Below are positions 32,257 to 41,736 of a stretch of DNA of 64,000 nt, in pieces. The stretch's first letter is position 1. Every line of letters begins with the position of its first letter. The notes beneath the pieces were generated by a model. That model did no database searches, was not told the origin of the DNA, and saw nothing but the letters and a program-made list of their open reading frames with translations. A program made the translations under genes and the position numbers. The DNA comes from M3007 sp031425035 (GTDB lineage Bacteria; Bacteroidota; Bacteroidia; Chitinophagales; Saprospiraceae): positions 62,001-126,000 of the forward strand of contig JANPIN010000109.1 in assembly GCA_031425035.1 (NCBI GenBank), read 5' to 3'.

Positions 32257-35200
32257 ATGAGAAGAATTTTCTACCTCGCCTGGGGTTTGCTGTTGACAGC
32301 TGCCTTACAAGCCCAAACCAATTGTAACACCGAGACCTTTTTCAGAACTTTTGGTTCTGCCGGCAGCACGGAAGCTGGTCTCACCCTGACCCCTTCTGGT
32401 GATGGAAACCTGTATGCAAGTGGCATACAGGACAACCAGACCATGTTGTTAAAACTTTCTCCCGCTGGAGATGTGCTCTGGTCGCGTTCTTTTAACCTCA
32501 GTACCGACCTTCCATGCGTGATCAATGAAATGTTCGTTGACGGCAGCGGCATGCTGGTAGCGGCGGGTATCGAAACGGATACGCAACCAAATGCAACCGG
32601 TTTAGTCTTCCGTTATGACCCGGTGGCTAACAATATGCTGTGGGTCAAACGTTTTGAAGGCGACAGCGTTTTCGCCAACGGGGTGATTGAAAAAAGTCCC
32701 GGCGGCAACTACATTTATTATCAAAACACCATTTCATTAGGGACACTGAGCGCCCGTGCCCAGGTGCTGGAAATCAATAGCGCCACCGGCAATGTTGTAC
32801 CAAGCCTCGCCCGCCATTTTTCTTTAAATAATGCGGCGGAATTTACTCGTATGATTATGTACGAAGGTTCGCTGTATGCTATTGGTACGGCTCAGACCCT
32901 GCCCATACCGATCCCCAGTTTTCGTCCGCTGCTGGTGCGTTTCGATACCACGAGCGCGCAGCCAGTCTGGTTGAACCTGACGTACGTAAGTACTTCTCCC
33001 ACCGATCTGATCGGTATGGATTTACTGATCGATAACGACACGATCCTGTCGCTTTCGGGTGGCGCGTTCCTCGGCCTCGGTACACCTGGTCCGGTTCATC
33101 TGTATTTGCAGAAAAACACCCTGAACGGGGATCTGTTGTGGATGAAGAAGTATGAAATACCCGCTTTCGGCAATGAATTCGGCGCTGAAATTGTAAAAAT
33201 GAATGATGGGTACGCCATCTACGGCACTGGTGAGGTCGATACTGTTTTATCGCAGTTATTGCTGAAAATCGATCATGATGGTAATGTCATCGTGGCTAAA
33301 ACATTGGGCAACACCGATCAGTCGGCACTGCTGCCTTTCCTGAAAGGGGAAGCGATCTTTTTTGACAACCACTTGTTTTTCACAGGTGCTGTCGGCGTAA
33401 GCGTTACCGACTGGTCTATCCTGAAAACCGATTCCCAGCTCAATCTGACCGATTCCTGCGGGTATTTGCAGACGCTGGATTCGGTAACGGCCGAAATCAG
33501 CAATCAGCCACAAAGTGTGAACACCACACTGGTGAGCGTACAGGATTCCGCAGTCACGAACACGAGTGTCACGGCTTCGGTCAATACCCGCGTGCTGGCT
33601 ACCGAATTGCTGTGCCCCGTCTGCGCTGATTCCTGCGCTCAAACGCTGGATCTGGGTCCGGACGTCGTATTCTGTACGGATTCGACGATCACGATCACGG
33701 CTGATTCCGGTTTTGTCTCCTACATGTGGAGCGACAGCACGACTGGTCAAACGTATACTTTTACGCCGGACAGCCAAAGTGTAACGATCATTTTGACGGT
33801 TGTGGATACTTGCGGTTTTACGCAGCGCGATACGGTGAACTACATCTTCCTCGGAGATATTCCTTTGATCGCCGATCAAACCCTGTGTCAGGGAGATTCA
33901 CTGACCTTGAATTATCCGGGTTTTGCCAACTATGAGTTCCTGTCGGACTCTACGCTGGCTTTCGATTCGCTGGGCACAATCGTGCTTTCGCCGGACAGTA
34001 CGACCGTTTACACCTTATATGTAAGCACCGTAGACGGCTGTGCTAAAACCGATACCTTCCAGGTCACGGTCACCACGCCGTTTAGCAGCTCGGATACGTT
34101 GACGGCTTGTGCTGGTGATTTCATTTTATTGGACGGTGTTTCTTATACCCAAGACACTACCGTAGTGACAACCGTGCCCTCCACGACGGGTGGCTGCGAT
34201 ACCCTTATTACCTATTCTTTGGTCTTTTCGGGTTTCACCTCCGATACTACCCTCACGGCCTGCACCGGAAACGGCATCACCCTCGGCGGGGTGACTTATA
34301 CGCAGGATACAACCCTTACGACGACCATTCCGTCTACGACTGGTAGTTGCGATACGGTGTTGACCACTGTGCTAACCTTCAACCCGCAACCTATCTTCTC
34401 GGATACCATCGTGCTATGCGCCGGTGGTTCCATATTCTTCGAAGGGGTAGTTTACACCCAAGATACCACGATTATACAGGATACCTTACCGGGAACGGGT
34501 GCGCAATGCGATACGCTGCTGGCCACGGTACTGGTGTTTGAGCCCCTCGGTGTCGCTGCGGATTCCATGCAGTTCTGTGAGGGTGACATGGTCAATTTCA
34601 ATGGTATTTTTTACACACAGGATACCACCTTCGTGGATACCTTGTTCAACGTGTCATTCCCGAACGGCTGCGACTCGTTGATTACCCGTACGCTGACCTT
34701 TACCCCACGTCCGACCCAGATCACTACCCAGACTGCCTGCCTGGGCGATTCGGTGTCGATTGGTGGAGTTGTATATACGCAGGACACTTTAATTGTCGTC
34801 GATACGCTGGCTTCCACCACTGGTGGCTGCGATACCCTGGTGAATTTACAACTGGTGTTTACGCCGCTACCGACCTCGAGCGACTCACTTACGGCTTGTA
34901 CCGGCGACCTCATCGTGATTGGCGGTGTCAGCTACAGCCAGGATACGACGATCATGAGTACGGTGGCTTCCACAACTGGTGGCTGCGACACACTGGTGAC
35001 GTTACAGTTGGTCTTTACGCCACAACCAACTTCGAGTAATGTACTTACGGCCTGTATCGGCAACGGCATCACCTTCGGCGGCGTGATCTATACGCAGGAT
35101 ACCAGCCTCGTGACGACTATTCAGTCTACGAGCGGTACTTGCGATACGTTGTTGACCACGGTGCTGACTTTCACCTCACAACCTGTCGTCTCGGATACCA

Positions 35201-36786
35201 TTGTCCTGTGCGCAGGCGGTTCCATCATCTTCGAAGGCGTGCTTTATACCCAGGATACTACGGTGATTCAGGATACTTTACCAGGGTCCGGTGCGCAATG
35301 CGATACGCTGCTGGCTACAGTCCTGGTGTTTGAGCCCCTCGGTGTTGCTACGGATTCCATGCAGTTCTGCGAAGGCGACATGGTCAATTTCAATGGTATT
35401 TTTTACACGCAGGATACCACCTTTGTGGATACCTTGTTCAACGTGTCTTTCCCGAACGGCTGCGACTCGTTGATTACCCGTACGCTGACCTTTAACCCAC
35501 GTCCGACGGTGAATCTCTCGTTCCAGGTTTGTCCCGGTGATTCCGTAACGGTGGGCGGAGTAACTTACTTCCAGACCACAACCGTGCAGGATACGCTGGC
35601 TTCCACAACCGGTGGCTGCGATACCCTGGTTACTTACAACATTGTAGTTGCCCAGCCAACGCTGACGGATACGATTCAATTTTCTCCCGGCGATACGGTC
35701 TTTGTAAACGGAACACCGTACACCTTCCCGGTCATCGTGACGGATACCCTGTTCTCTACCACTGGCGGTTGCGATACCATTGCCACGTATGTGCTGCAGT
35801 ATCTGACCCCGTTCACGATCACCTGCCAGCCTGATATTACCGTGACAGCGCCCATTGGCGCTACGACACAGGTAGTGGATTATGACTTACCGACCACTAC
35901 GGGTGGTTGCCCGGGTGGCCTGTCTACCTTTACCCTGCTGAGTGGTTTGCCGGTCGGCGGAGCGTTCCCGATCGGGGTAACCGAGGTTTGTATACAAGCC
36001 CAGGATAGCTGCGGCAATCTGGATACCTGTTGCTTTAATGTGACGGTGATCGGTGGTCAGCAGGCCTGCGACAGCAAAGTAAACGGCTGTCTGCGCTGGG
36101 AACTGTTCCCGATAAAACTGGACTCTTTGGGTCAGCGTCGTTACCAGATCAAAGTGATCAATAACTGTACGCAGAATATCAACTATGTCCTCTTCCAGGT
36201 GCCAAACGGCATAACCGCCGTGGCGCCGGCCGACAACTCTACCTATACTGATGCCGTGAGTGGTCGCACCTATACCGTGCGCAACCCGAACTTCTCCCCG
36301 TTCTACTCCGTCCGCTTTAAAGCAGATCCCGGTACGATGTTGAACAACGGCGTTTTCGATATTTTCGAGTATAAATTACCACAGCAGTCGCAGCCCGCGT
36401 ATATCCATACCTTGGTTAAATTCGAGGATGGTACGACCGTCGAAGCATTCCTAAACACGTACAACTGCCCAATTCTGCCCTTCCCGAACTTCGGCCCTAA
36501 CCCGGTTGAAAATCGCGGAAACGAGTTTGCGCAAAACCTGAGCCTCTTCCCGAACCCAAGCAATGGCGCTTTGATGTTCGACCTGGTTGAATGGGACGGC
36601 CAGCAAGTGCAAATTGATGTGATCAACGCACAGGGACGTTTAGTACAAACAATGAAAATGGCGGCCGTAGCCGGCTTGCAGACCCTCCAGCTGGATGGTG
36701 GCCTGCCTGACGGCCTGTACCACCTGGTGGTTCGCTCGAACGAGGGCATACCGGTGGCAGAACCGTTCATACTGGAACGCAACTAA
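32257..36786 (+). CDS. Large type A T9SS cargo protein with 11 tandem ~53-residue repeats
   Basis: The signal peptide (MRRIFYLAWGLLLTAALQAQ) is followed by a ~400-residue beta-propeller-like region (TPSGDGNLYASGIQDNQTML...), a PKD-like stretch, and eleven tandem ~53-residue units at residues ~608-1185, each with TACxGD...GGVxYTQDTT...CDTLxTxxLxF. A HYR-like domain follows (ITCQPDITVTAPIGATTQ, ~1187), then a beta domain and the type A T9SS sorting domain (LSLFPNPSNGALMFDLVEWD ... GLYHLVVRS). Units 2-5 match units 7-10 pairwise. It is probably a secreted or surface-bound adhesive/structural protein. Confidence 0.9.
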   Translation: MRRIFYLAWGLLLTAALQAQTNCNTETFFRTFGSAGSTEAGLTLTPSGDGNLYASGIQDNQTMLLKLSPAGDVLWSRSFNLSTDLPCVINEMFVDGSGMLVAAGIETDTQPNATGLVFRYDPVANNMLWVKRFEGDSVFANGVIEKSPGGNYIYYQNTISLGTLSARAQVLEINSATGNVVPSLARHFSLNNAAEFTRMIMYEGSLYAIGTAQTLPIPIPSFRPLLVRFDTTSAQPVWLNLTYVSTSPTDLIGMDLLIDNDTILSLSGGAFLGLGTPGPVHLYLQKNTLNGDLLWMKKYEIPAFGNEFGAEIVKMNDGYAIYGTGEVDTVLSQLLLKIDHDGNVIVAKTLGNTDQSALLPFLKGEAIFFDNHLFFTGAVGVSVTDWSILKTDSQLNLTDSCGYLQTLDSVTAEISNQPQSVNTTLVSVQDSAVTNTSVTASVNTRVLATELLCPVCADSCAQTLDLGPDVVFCTDSTITITADSGFVSYMWSDSTTGQTYTFTPDSQSVTIILTVVDTCGFTQRDTVNYIFLGDIPLIADQTLCQGDSLTLNYPGFANYEFLSDSTLAFDSLGTIVLSPDSTTVYTLYVSTVDGCAKTDTFQVTVTTPFSSSDTLTACAGDFILLDGVSYTQDTTVVTTVPSTTGGCDTLITYSLVFSGFTSDTTLTACTGNGITLGGVTYTQDTTLTTTIPSTTGSCDTVLTTVLTFNPQPIFSDTIVLCAGGSIFFEGVVYTQDTTIIQDTLPGTGAQCDTLLATVLVFEPLGVAADSMQFCEGDMVNFNGIFYTQDTTFVDTLFNVSFPNGCDSLITRTLTFTPRPTQITTQTACLGDSVSIGGVVYTQDTLIVVDTLASTTGGCDTLVNLQLVFTPLPTSSDSLTACTGDLIVIGGVSYSQDTTIMSTVASTTGGCDTLVTLQLVFTPQPTSSNVLTACIGNGITFGGVIYTQDTSLVTTIQSTSGTCDTLLTTVLTFTSQPVVSDTIVLCAGGSIIFEGVLYTQDTTVIQDTLPGSGAQCDTLLATVLVFEPLGVATDSMQFCEGDMVNFNGIFYTQDTTFVDTLFNVSFPNGCDSLITRTLTFNPRPTVNLSFQVCPGDSVTVGGVTYFQTTTVQDTLASTTGGCDTLVTYNIVVAQPTLTDTIQFSPGDTVFVNGTPYTFPVIVTDTLFSTTGGCDTIATYVLQYLTPFTITCQPDITVTAPIGATTQVVDYDLPTTTGGCPGGLSTFTLLSGLPVGGAFPIGVTEVCIQAQDSCGNLDTCCFNVTVIGGQQACDSKVNGCLRWELFPIKLDSLGQRRYQIKVINNCTQNINYVLFQVPNGITAVAPADNSTYTDAVSGRTYTVRNPNFSPFYSVRFKADPGTMLNNGVFDIFEYKLPQQSQPAYIHTLVKFEDGTTVEAFLNTYNCPILPFPNFGPNPVENRGNEFAQNLSLFPNPSNGALMFDLVEWDGQQVQIDVINAQGRLVQTMKMAAVAGLQTLQLDGGLPDGLYHLVVRSNEGIPVAEPFILERN

Positions 36787-36837
36787 TAGTTTTCGGACTT
36801 GCCTTGCGGCAAAACCATGTAACTATTATCAATTGAC

Positions 36838-36882
36838 CAATGCAGGGGGTCAGGACTTCACGTCCTGGCCCCTTTGCATTTT
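36838..36882 (+). terminator. Terminator after the type A T9SS gene
   Basis: TGCAGGGGGTCAGGAC and GTCCTGGCCCCTTTGCA form a long stem around TTCAC followed by TTTT. Confidence 0.8.
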
Positions 36883-36908
36883 ACGCTCGGTGGTCAGGAA
36901 CGGATGAT

Positions 36909-36916
36909 TACCTTTG
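36909..36916 (+). promoter_or_regulatory. -7 box of the VCBS/ASPIC lipoprotein gene
   Basis: TACCTTTG, 24 nt before the ATG at 36941. Confidence 0.5.
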
Positions 36917-36940
36917 CTTTTCAACCGAAACCACGTTTTA

Positions 36941-39900
36941 ATGTCCCTCAAGTTCGCATTTCCCGCCCTTGTCCTGCTTTTTATGGGCGCCGGCTGTAAG
37001 AAAAATTCCCCGGCTAATTCCGATGTGCCTGCTGACGGCACAACGCTGTTTACCCAATTACCCGCAGCCACGACGGGTATCGACTTTCGTAATGATCTGG
37101 TCTATGATAAGGATTTCAATATTTATAAATACCGGAATTTCTATAACGGCGGCGGCGTAGGCGTGGGCGATTTGAATAATGACGGATTTCCCGACGTGTT
37201 CTTCTCTTCTAATATGGGTAAAAACCGGCTGTATATCAACCATGGCAATTTTAAATTCGAAGACCAGACCGATAAAGCCGGCGTAGCGGGAAAAGGCTCC
37301 TGGTCGACCGGCGTGAGTATGGCCGATGTAAATGGCGACGGCTGGCTGGATATTTATGTCTGCAACTCCGGTAATCCCCGGACAGAAGAGGAGAAAAACC
37401 AGTCCTTCAGCCGGGAAAATGAATTGTTCATCAATAACCACGACGGTACTTTCACGGAACGGGCGGCGGAATACGGCCTGAATGAAGCCGGCCTAACCAC
37501 CCACGCGGCCTTTTTCGATTACGATCAGGATGGCGATCTGGACGTTTATATCCTCAATAACTCCTTTCGGCCGATCGGCTCCTTCGACCTGAGGCGAAAT
37601 CTGCGTATGACCCGCGACAGCCTGGGCGGACATAAGCTGCTGCGTAATGACAGCGGCCATTTTACGGACGTAAGCGTACAAGCCGGCATCATGGGCAGTG
37701 TCATCGCCTTCGGGCTCGGGGTCACGGTCGGCGATCTGGACCAGGACGGGTGGCAGGATATTTACGTGTCCAACGACTTTTTCGAACGCGATTATTTATA
37801 CCATAATAACCACGACGGAACCTTTAGCGAGGTGCTGGAAAAAGGTATGCGACATATTAGCGCGGCCAGTATGGGGGCCGATATGGCGGACATTAACAAC
37901 GACGCTTTTCCCGATATTTTCGTGACCGATATGCTGCCGGAGCCGGACCGGCGGATTAAAACGACCACCTCTTTCGACAGCCCGGACCGTTTTCGTTACA
38001 CCTTGGGGAGTGGTTATTATAACCAGTTTACGCGCAACATGCTGCACCTGAACAATGGGGACGGTAGTTTTTCCGAAATAGCCTGCCTGGCCGGCGCGGA
38101 AGCTACCGACTGGAGCTGGGGCGCTCTGCTCATGGATATGGATAATGACGGCTGGCGGGATCTGTTCGTGGCGAATGGCATTGCCCAGGACCTGACTAAC
38201 CAGGACTACCTGATGTTTGCCTCCGATCCTACTGTCAAACAGGAAATTATTAACGGTGGAAATGTCGATTATAAGCGGCTGATCGACTCCATTCCCAGCG
38301 AAAAAATCCCCAATTACGCCTTCCATAATAACCGGGATCTGACTTTCAGTAATGTTGGCAAAGCCTGGGGTCTGGCCACGCCCAGCTTCTCCAATGGATC
38401 GGCTTATGGTGATCTGGACAATGACGGCGACCTGGATCTGGTGGTCAATAACGTGAATATGGAGGCCTTCGTTTACCGAAATGAAACGGATAAACAATTG
38501 AAAGACAACCACTTCTTGAAATTTGAATTACAGGGAGAAGGCCAGAACACCGCAGCGTTCGGCGCTAAAATCTTCCTGCGGGCGGGCGGCCAAACGTATT
38601 ATCAGGAACAGATGCCTATGCGGGGTTTTCAAAGCTCGATGGACCCACGTCCTAACCTGGGCGTGGGGAATCTGGCGACCATCGATACCGTATTGGTCGT
38701 CTGGCCGGCCGGCAAAAAATCGACCCTGCTGACCCGCGTACCGACCAATCAAACCTTGAAACTGGTTCAAAACGAAGCCAATGCCGGGGTTCCGGACCTG
38801 TCTTTTCTACGTGCTCCGGCTAAACCTCTTTTCCAAAACATTACTGCCAGCGTGCGCATTCCCTGGGAACATCGGGAAAGCACGTTTTATGACTGGGACC
38901 GCGACCGCCTGTTGTTCTTCCTGTATTCAACCGAAGGACCGCGACTGGCGACCGGCGATGTGAATGGCGATGGACGCGAGGACTTTTTCGCCGGCGGCGC
39001 CCAGGGGCAGCCCGGCGCCCTGTTTTTGCAGACGGCTGACGGGCGTTTTCAGCCAACCAAACAGCCCGCCCTGGATGCGGATGCGGAGTGCGAAGACGTG
39101 GATGCCGCCCTGTTTGATGCCGATGGCGATGGCGATCTCGATATGTACGTCGCTTCGGGCAGTAATGAAGCCCAGCCTTTGAGTAAAGCATTGGCGGACC
39201 GGCTCTATTTAAATGACGGGAAGGGATATTTTACCCGTAAACCGGAAGCGGTTCCCGGCCAGAAACCCTTCGCTACCGCCTGTGTACGACCCGCCGATCT
39301 GGATGGCGACGGCGACCTGGATCTTTTTGTGGGCATGCGGCTTCTGCCCGGAAAAGTAGGTCAGCCCGTCGGCGGATTTTTGCTGATCAATAATGGCAAA
39401 GGCTACTTCGAAATGCAGCAAAGCGAGGTGCTGAAAAACCTGGGCCTGCCCACGGACGCCGTCTGGGCCGATGTGGACGGCGATAAAGACCCGGACCTCC
39501 TCGTGGTGGGTGAATGGATGCCCATCCGGGTTTTTCTCAATGAAAAAGGGCAGCTTCGTGCTGCCGATGCCGGTCTGGAAAAAACAGCCGGTTTATGGAA
39601 ACGGATCAGCCCCGGCGATTTTAACGGAGATGGAAAAATAGATTTTCTGGTCGGCAATAATGGCTGGAACTCCCGGCTGGAAGCTTCCGACACACAGCCC
39701 CTGACCCTGTTTTCCAATGATTTTGATAAAAATGGCACGTTTGAACAATTACTCAGCCGTTATAATGACGGTGTGCTGCTGCCGTTCGTCCTACGTGGCG
39801 ACCTGGTCAGTAACATGCCCGTTTTAAAGAAAAAATATTTGCACTACCGACGTTTTGCCGGGCAAGGTGTTCGCGATATATTTAGCGCCGAACAAATGCA

Positions 39901-40288
39901 GGATGCGGTGGAGTTACAGGTGACTACACTTGCCAGCGGCGTACTGCTGAATCTGGGCAATGGAAAATTCTCATTTTCCCCCTTACCCAGCGCAGCGCAG
40001 TTTGCGCCCATGTACGGCATTACGGTCGGCGATTTCGATGGCGATGGCCGGCAGGATGCGCTGACAGGGGGTAACTTTTTGGGCAATAAACCCGAGTTCG
40101 GTTATGAAGATGCGGACTACGGTTTGTTTTTAAAAGGAGACGGTAAAGGTGGCTTTACCGCAGAGCGCTCACGGCAAACGGGCTTTCGGTTGGACGGTGA
40201 GGTGCGCGACATTAAAACGGTGAAAGTGGGGGGTAAAAACTATTTTTTAGTGGCCCGAAATAATGCGGGGCTGGAAGTGTTCAAATAA
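36941..40288 (+). CDS. VCBS/FG-GAP repeat lipoprotein with ASPIC/UnbV domain
   Basis: From the ATG at 36941 the protein has a lipoprotein signal (MSLKFAFPALVLLFMGAGC) and 1115 residues. Multiple FG-GAP/VCBS blades are visible: GVGVGDLNNDGFPDVFFSSN, VSMADVNGDGWLDIYVCNS, LGVTVGDLDQDGWQDIYVSN, with Asp-rich Ca-binding loops. Near residues 540-610 an ASPIC/UnbV-type domain (GGQTYYQEQMPMRGFQSSMD, LVVWPAGKKS) is followed by more blades. Proteins of this class often sit in SusC/D-like uptake loci or act as surface-exposed integrin-like propellers. No sorting domain; it should be held in the outer membrane by its lipid. It precedes a metallophosphoesterase by 28 bp. Confidence 0.85.
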   Translation: MSLKFAFPALVLLFMGAGCKKNSPANSDVPADGTTLFTQLPAATTGIDFRNDLVYDKDFNIYKYRNFYNGGGVGVGDLNNDGFPDVFFSSNMGKNRLYINHGNFKFEDQTDKAGVAGKGSWSTGVSMADVNGDGWLDIYVCNSGNPRTEEEKNQSFSRENELFINNHDGTFTERAAEYGLNEAGLTTHAAFFDYDQDGDLDVYILNNSFRPIGSFDLRRNLRMTRDSLGGHKLLRNDSGHFTDVSVQAGIMGSVIAFGLGVTVGDLDQDGWQDIYVSNDFFERDYLYHNNHDGTFSEVLEKGMRHISAASMGADMADINNDAFPDIFVTDMLPEPDRRIKTTTSFDSPDRFRYTLGSGYYNQFTRNMLHLNNGDGSFSEIACLAGAEATDWSWGALLMDMDNDGWRDLFVANGIAQDLTNQDYLMFASDPTVKQEIINGGNVDYKRLIDSIPSEKIPNYAFHNNRDLTFSNVGKAWGLATPSFSNGSAYGDLDNDGDLDLVVNNVNMEAFVYRNETDKQLKDNHFLKFELQGEGQNTAAFGAKIFLRAGGQTYYQEQMPMRGFQSSMDPRPNLGVGNLATIDTVLVVWPAGKKSTLLTRVPTNQTLKLVQNEANAGVPDLSFLRAPAKPLFQNITASVRIPWEHRESTFYDWDRDRLLFFLYSTEGPRLATGDVNGDGREDFFAGGAQGQPGALFLQTADGRFQPTKQPALDADAECEDVDAALFDADGDGDLDMYVASGSNEAQPLSKALADRLYLNDGKGYFTRKPEAVPGQKPFATACVRPADLDGDGDLDLFVGMRLLPGKVGQPVGGFLLINNGKGYFEMQQSEVLKNLGLPTDAVWADVDGDKDPDLLVVGEWMPIRVFLNEKGQLRAADAGLEKTAGLWKRISPGDFNGDGKIDFLVGNNGWNSRLEASDTQPLTLFSNDFDKNGTFEQLLSRYNDGVLLPFVLRGDLVSNMPVLKKKYLHYRRFAGQGVRDIFSAEQMQDAVELQVTTLASGVLLNLGNGKFSFSPLPSAAQFAPMYGITVGDFDGDGRQDALTGGNFLGNKPEFGYEDADYGLFLKGDGKGGFTAERSRQTGFRLDGEVRDIKTVKVGGKNYFLVARNNAGLEVFK

Positions 40289-40316
40289 AACCTGCAATTT
40301 CAAATTTTATCATCTT

Positions 40317-41063
40317 ATGCGTATCGTCCAGCTTACCGACCTGCATTTACCCCCAGCCGGCACCGACACCCAATTGCGTATTGATACCCGGCAAAATTTT
40401 CTGGATATGCTCCCGCGCGTGGTGGCGCTCCAGCCTGATTTGATCGTACTCAGCGGCGATCTCTGTTACGACGTGCCGGAGGCTGCTACGTTCAACTGGG
40501 TGCGCGAACAAATGGATGCCCTGGAAATTTCCTACGCCGTTATTGCCGGTAACCACGACGATTCCACCCAAATGGGAGAGGCCTTCGATCTGACGATCCA
40601 GCAAAAGGAAGTGTACTTCGAAAAAGCGCTTGATCAGCAAGTGATCCTTTTTCTGGACACGGCCCTCGCTACCATCAGTGATGCCCAACTGGAGTGGCTG
40701 GACGAGCAATTAACCAACCTGGAAGGGCCGGTTTTGATATTCATGCATCATCCACCGCTTCCGGCGGGTATGCCGTTCATGGACAACCACTGGCCGTTTC
40801 ATCGCTCGGCGGAGCTGATGGCCCTGTTCAATCGTTATGCGTCCAACATGTACGTATTCTGCGGCCATTACCATACGGAACGCGTGGTCCATGCCGGTAA
40901 CGTAAGCACCCATATTACGCCGTCGCTCTACTTTCAACTGGATCCGGAAAAAGCGGAACCGTCCATTGAACATACCAGTATTGCCCTGCGGGTCATTGAT
41001 TTTAAGGAGGGGCAGCTTTACACCGCCGTTCAGTATTTTGAAGGCCACACAACCAAGCCCTAA
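40317..41063 (+). CDS. Calcineurin-like metallophosphoesterase (CpdA/GpdQ type)
   Basis: From 40317 (MRIVQLTDLHLPPAGTDTQL) the 248-residue protein has the full two-metal set: TDLHL, LSGDLCYD, GNHDD, FMHHPPLP and CGHYHTE. Proteins of this group hydrolyse 3',5'-cAMP or phosphodiesters. The overlap with the previous gene seen in a longer frame is not needed. It ends in the G-rich heptamer repeat, which separates it from the AhpD-like gene. Confidence 0.88.
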   Translation: MRIVQLTDLHLPPAGTDTQLRIDTRQNFLDMLPRVVALQPDLIVLSGDLCYDVPEAATFNWVREQMDALEISYAVIAGNHDDSTQMGEAFDLTIQQKEVYFEKALDQQVILFLDTALATISDAQLEWLDEQLTNLEGPVLIFMHHPPLPAGMPFMDNHWPFHRSAELMALFNRYASNMYVFCGHYHTERVVHAGNVSTHITPSLYFQLDPEKAEPSIEHTSIALRVIDFKEGQLYTAVQYFEGHTTKP

Positions 41064-41130
41064 CCCTCCCTCCTGTCCCCTGTCACCTGCCTCCTGCCTC
41101 CTAACCCCTGTCACCTAACCCCTGCCTCCT
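41061..41130 (-). repeat. G-rich heptameric tandem repeat, copy 2
   Basis: Ten 7-bp units in register (plus strand CCCTCCT, GTCCCCT, GTCACCT, GCCTCCT, GCCTCCT, AACCCCT ...), beginning at the stop codon of the upstream gene and ending in A7 six bases before the next ATG. Same family and T7/A7 flank as 1151-1224. Confidence 0.8.
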
Positions 41131-41136
41131 AAAAAA

Positions 41137-41727
41137 ATGCCCCTCGTCCCACCGCTCCCCTCCGATCACGATCCCGAAGTCGCTGAACTGGCGCAATTTT
41201 TCAACGAAACCCTCGGCTTTTGCCCGAACAGCGTGCTCACCATGCAACGCCGGCCGGCCATTGCCAAGGCTTTTATCGGGCTCAATAAAGCGGTCATGGA
41301 GAACCAGGGCCATGTAACCAGCGCCCTCAAGCGACTGATCGGTTACGTTGCGAGCATGACCGCTGGCTGCCGGTATTGCCAGGCGCATACCATTCGGGCG
41401 GCGGAGCGGTACGGCGCGGTGGAAACGCAACTCGAAAATATCTGGTCCTATAAAACGCATCCGGCCTTTTCAGCGGCGGAACGGGCGGCGCTGGACTTTG
41501 CGGTGGCGGCCTCCGTAGTACCGAATAGCGTGGATGAAGCCATCGCGACCGAGCTGCGGCGTCACTGGGACGAAGGGGAAATTGTGGAAATACTCGGCGT
41601 GATCGCCCTCTTCGGTTATCTCAATCGCTGGAACGACAGCATGGGCACTAGCCTGGAAACACCGGCTGCCGAAAGCGGTCAGCAATGGCTGGGACAAGCC
41701 GGCTGGACACCCGGGAAACACCGGTAA
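41137..41727 (+). CDS. AhpD-like carboxymuconolactone decarboxylase-fold protein
   Basis: The 196-residue alpha-helical protein carries the AhpD-type active site MTAGCRYCQAHTIRAAE (CxxC and His) with the upstream Glu-rich helix. Members act as alkyl-hydroperoxidase-like or related redox enzymes. The start follows the heptamer repeat by six bases, so regulatory signals must lie within or upstream of the repeat. It converges with the helicase gene 9 bp away. Confidence 0.85.
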   Translation: MPLVPPLPSDHDPEVAELAQFFNETLGFCPNSVLTMQRRPAIAKAFIGLNKAVMENQGHVTSALKRLIGYVASMTAGCRYCQAHTIRAAERYGAVETQLENIWSYKTHPAFSAAERAALDFAVAASVVPNSVDEAIATELRRHWDEGEIVEILGVIALFGYLNRWNDSMGTSLETPAAESGQQWLGQAGWTPGKHR

Positions 41728-41736
41728 AACCAGCGC

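Noticed and set aside
33256..33879. 207-residue ORF antisense to the type A T9SS gene
   Set aside because: Shadow frame with no motif.
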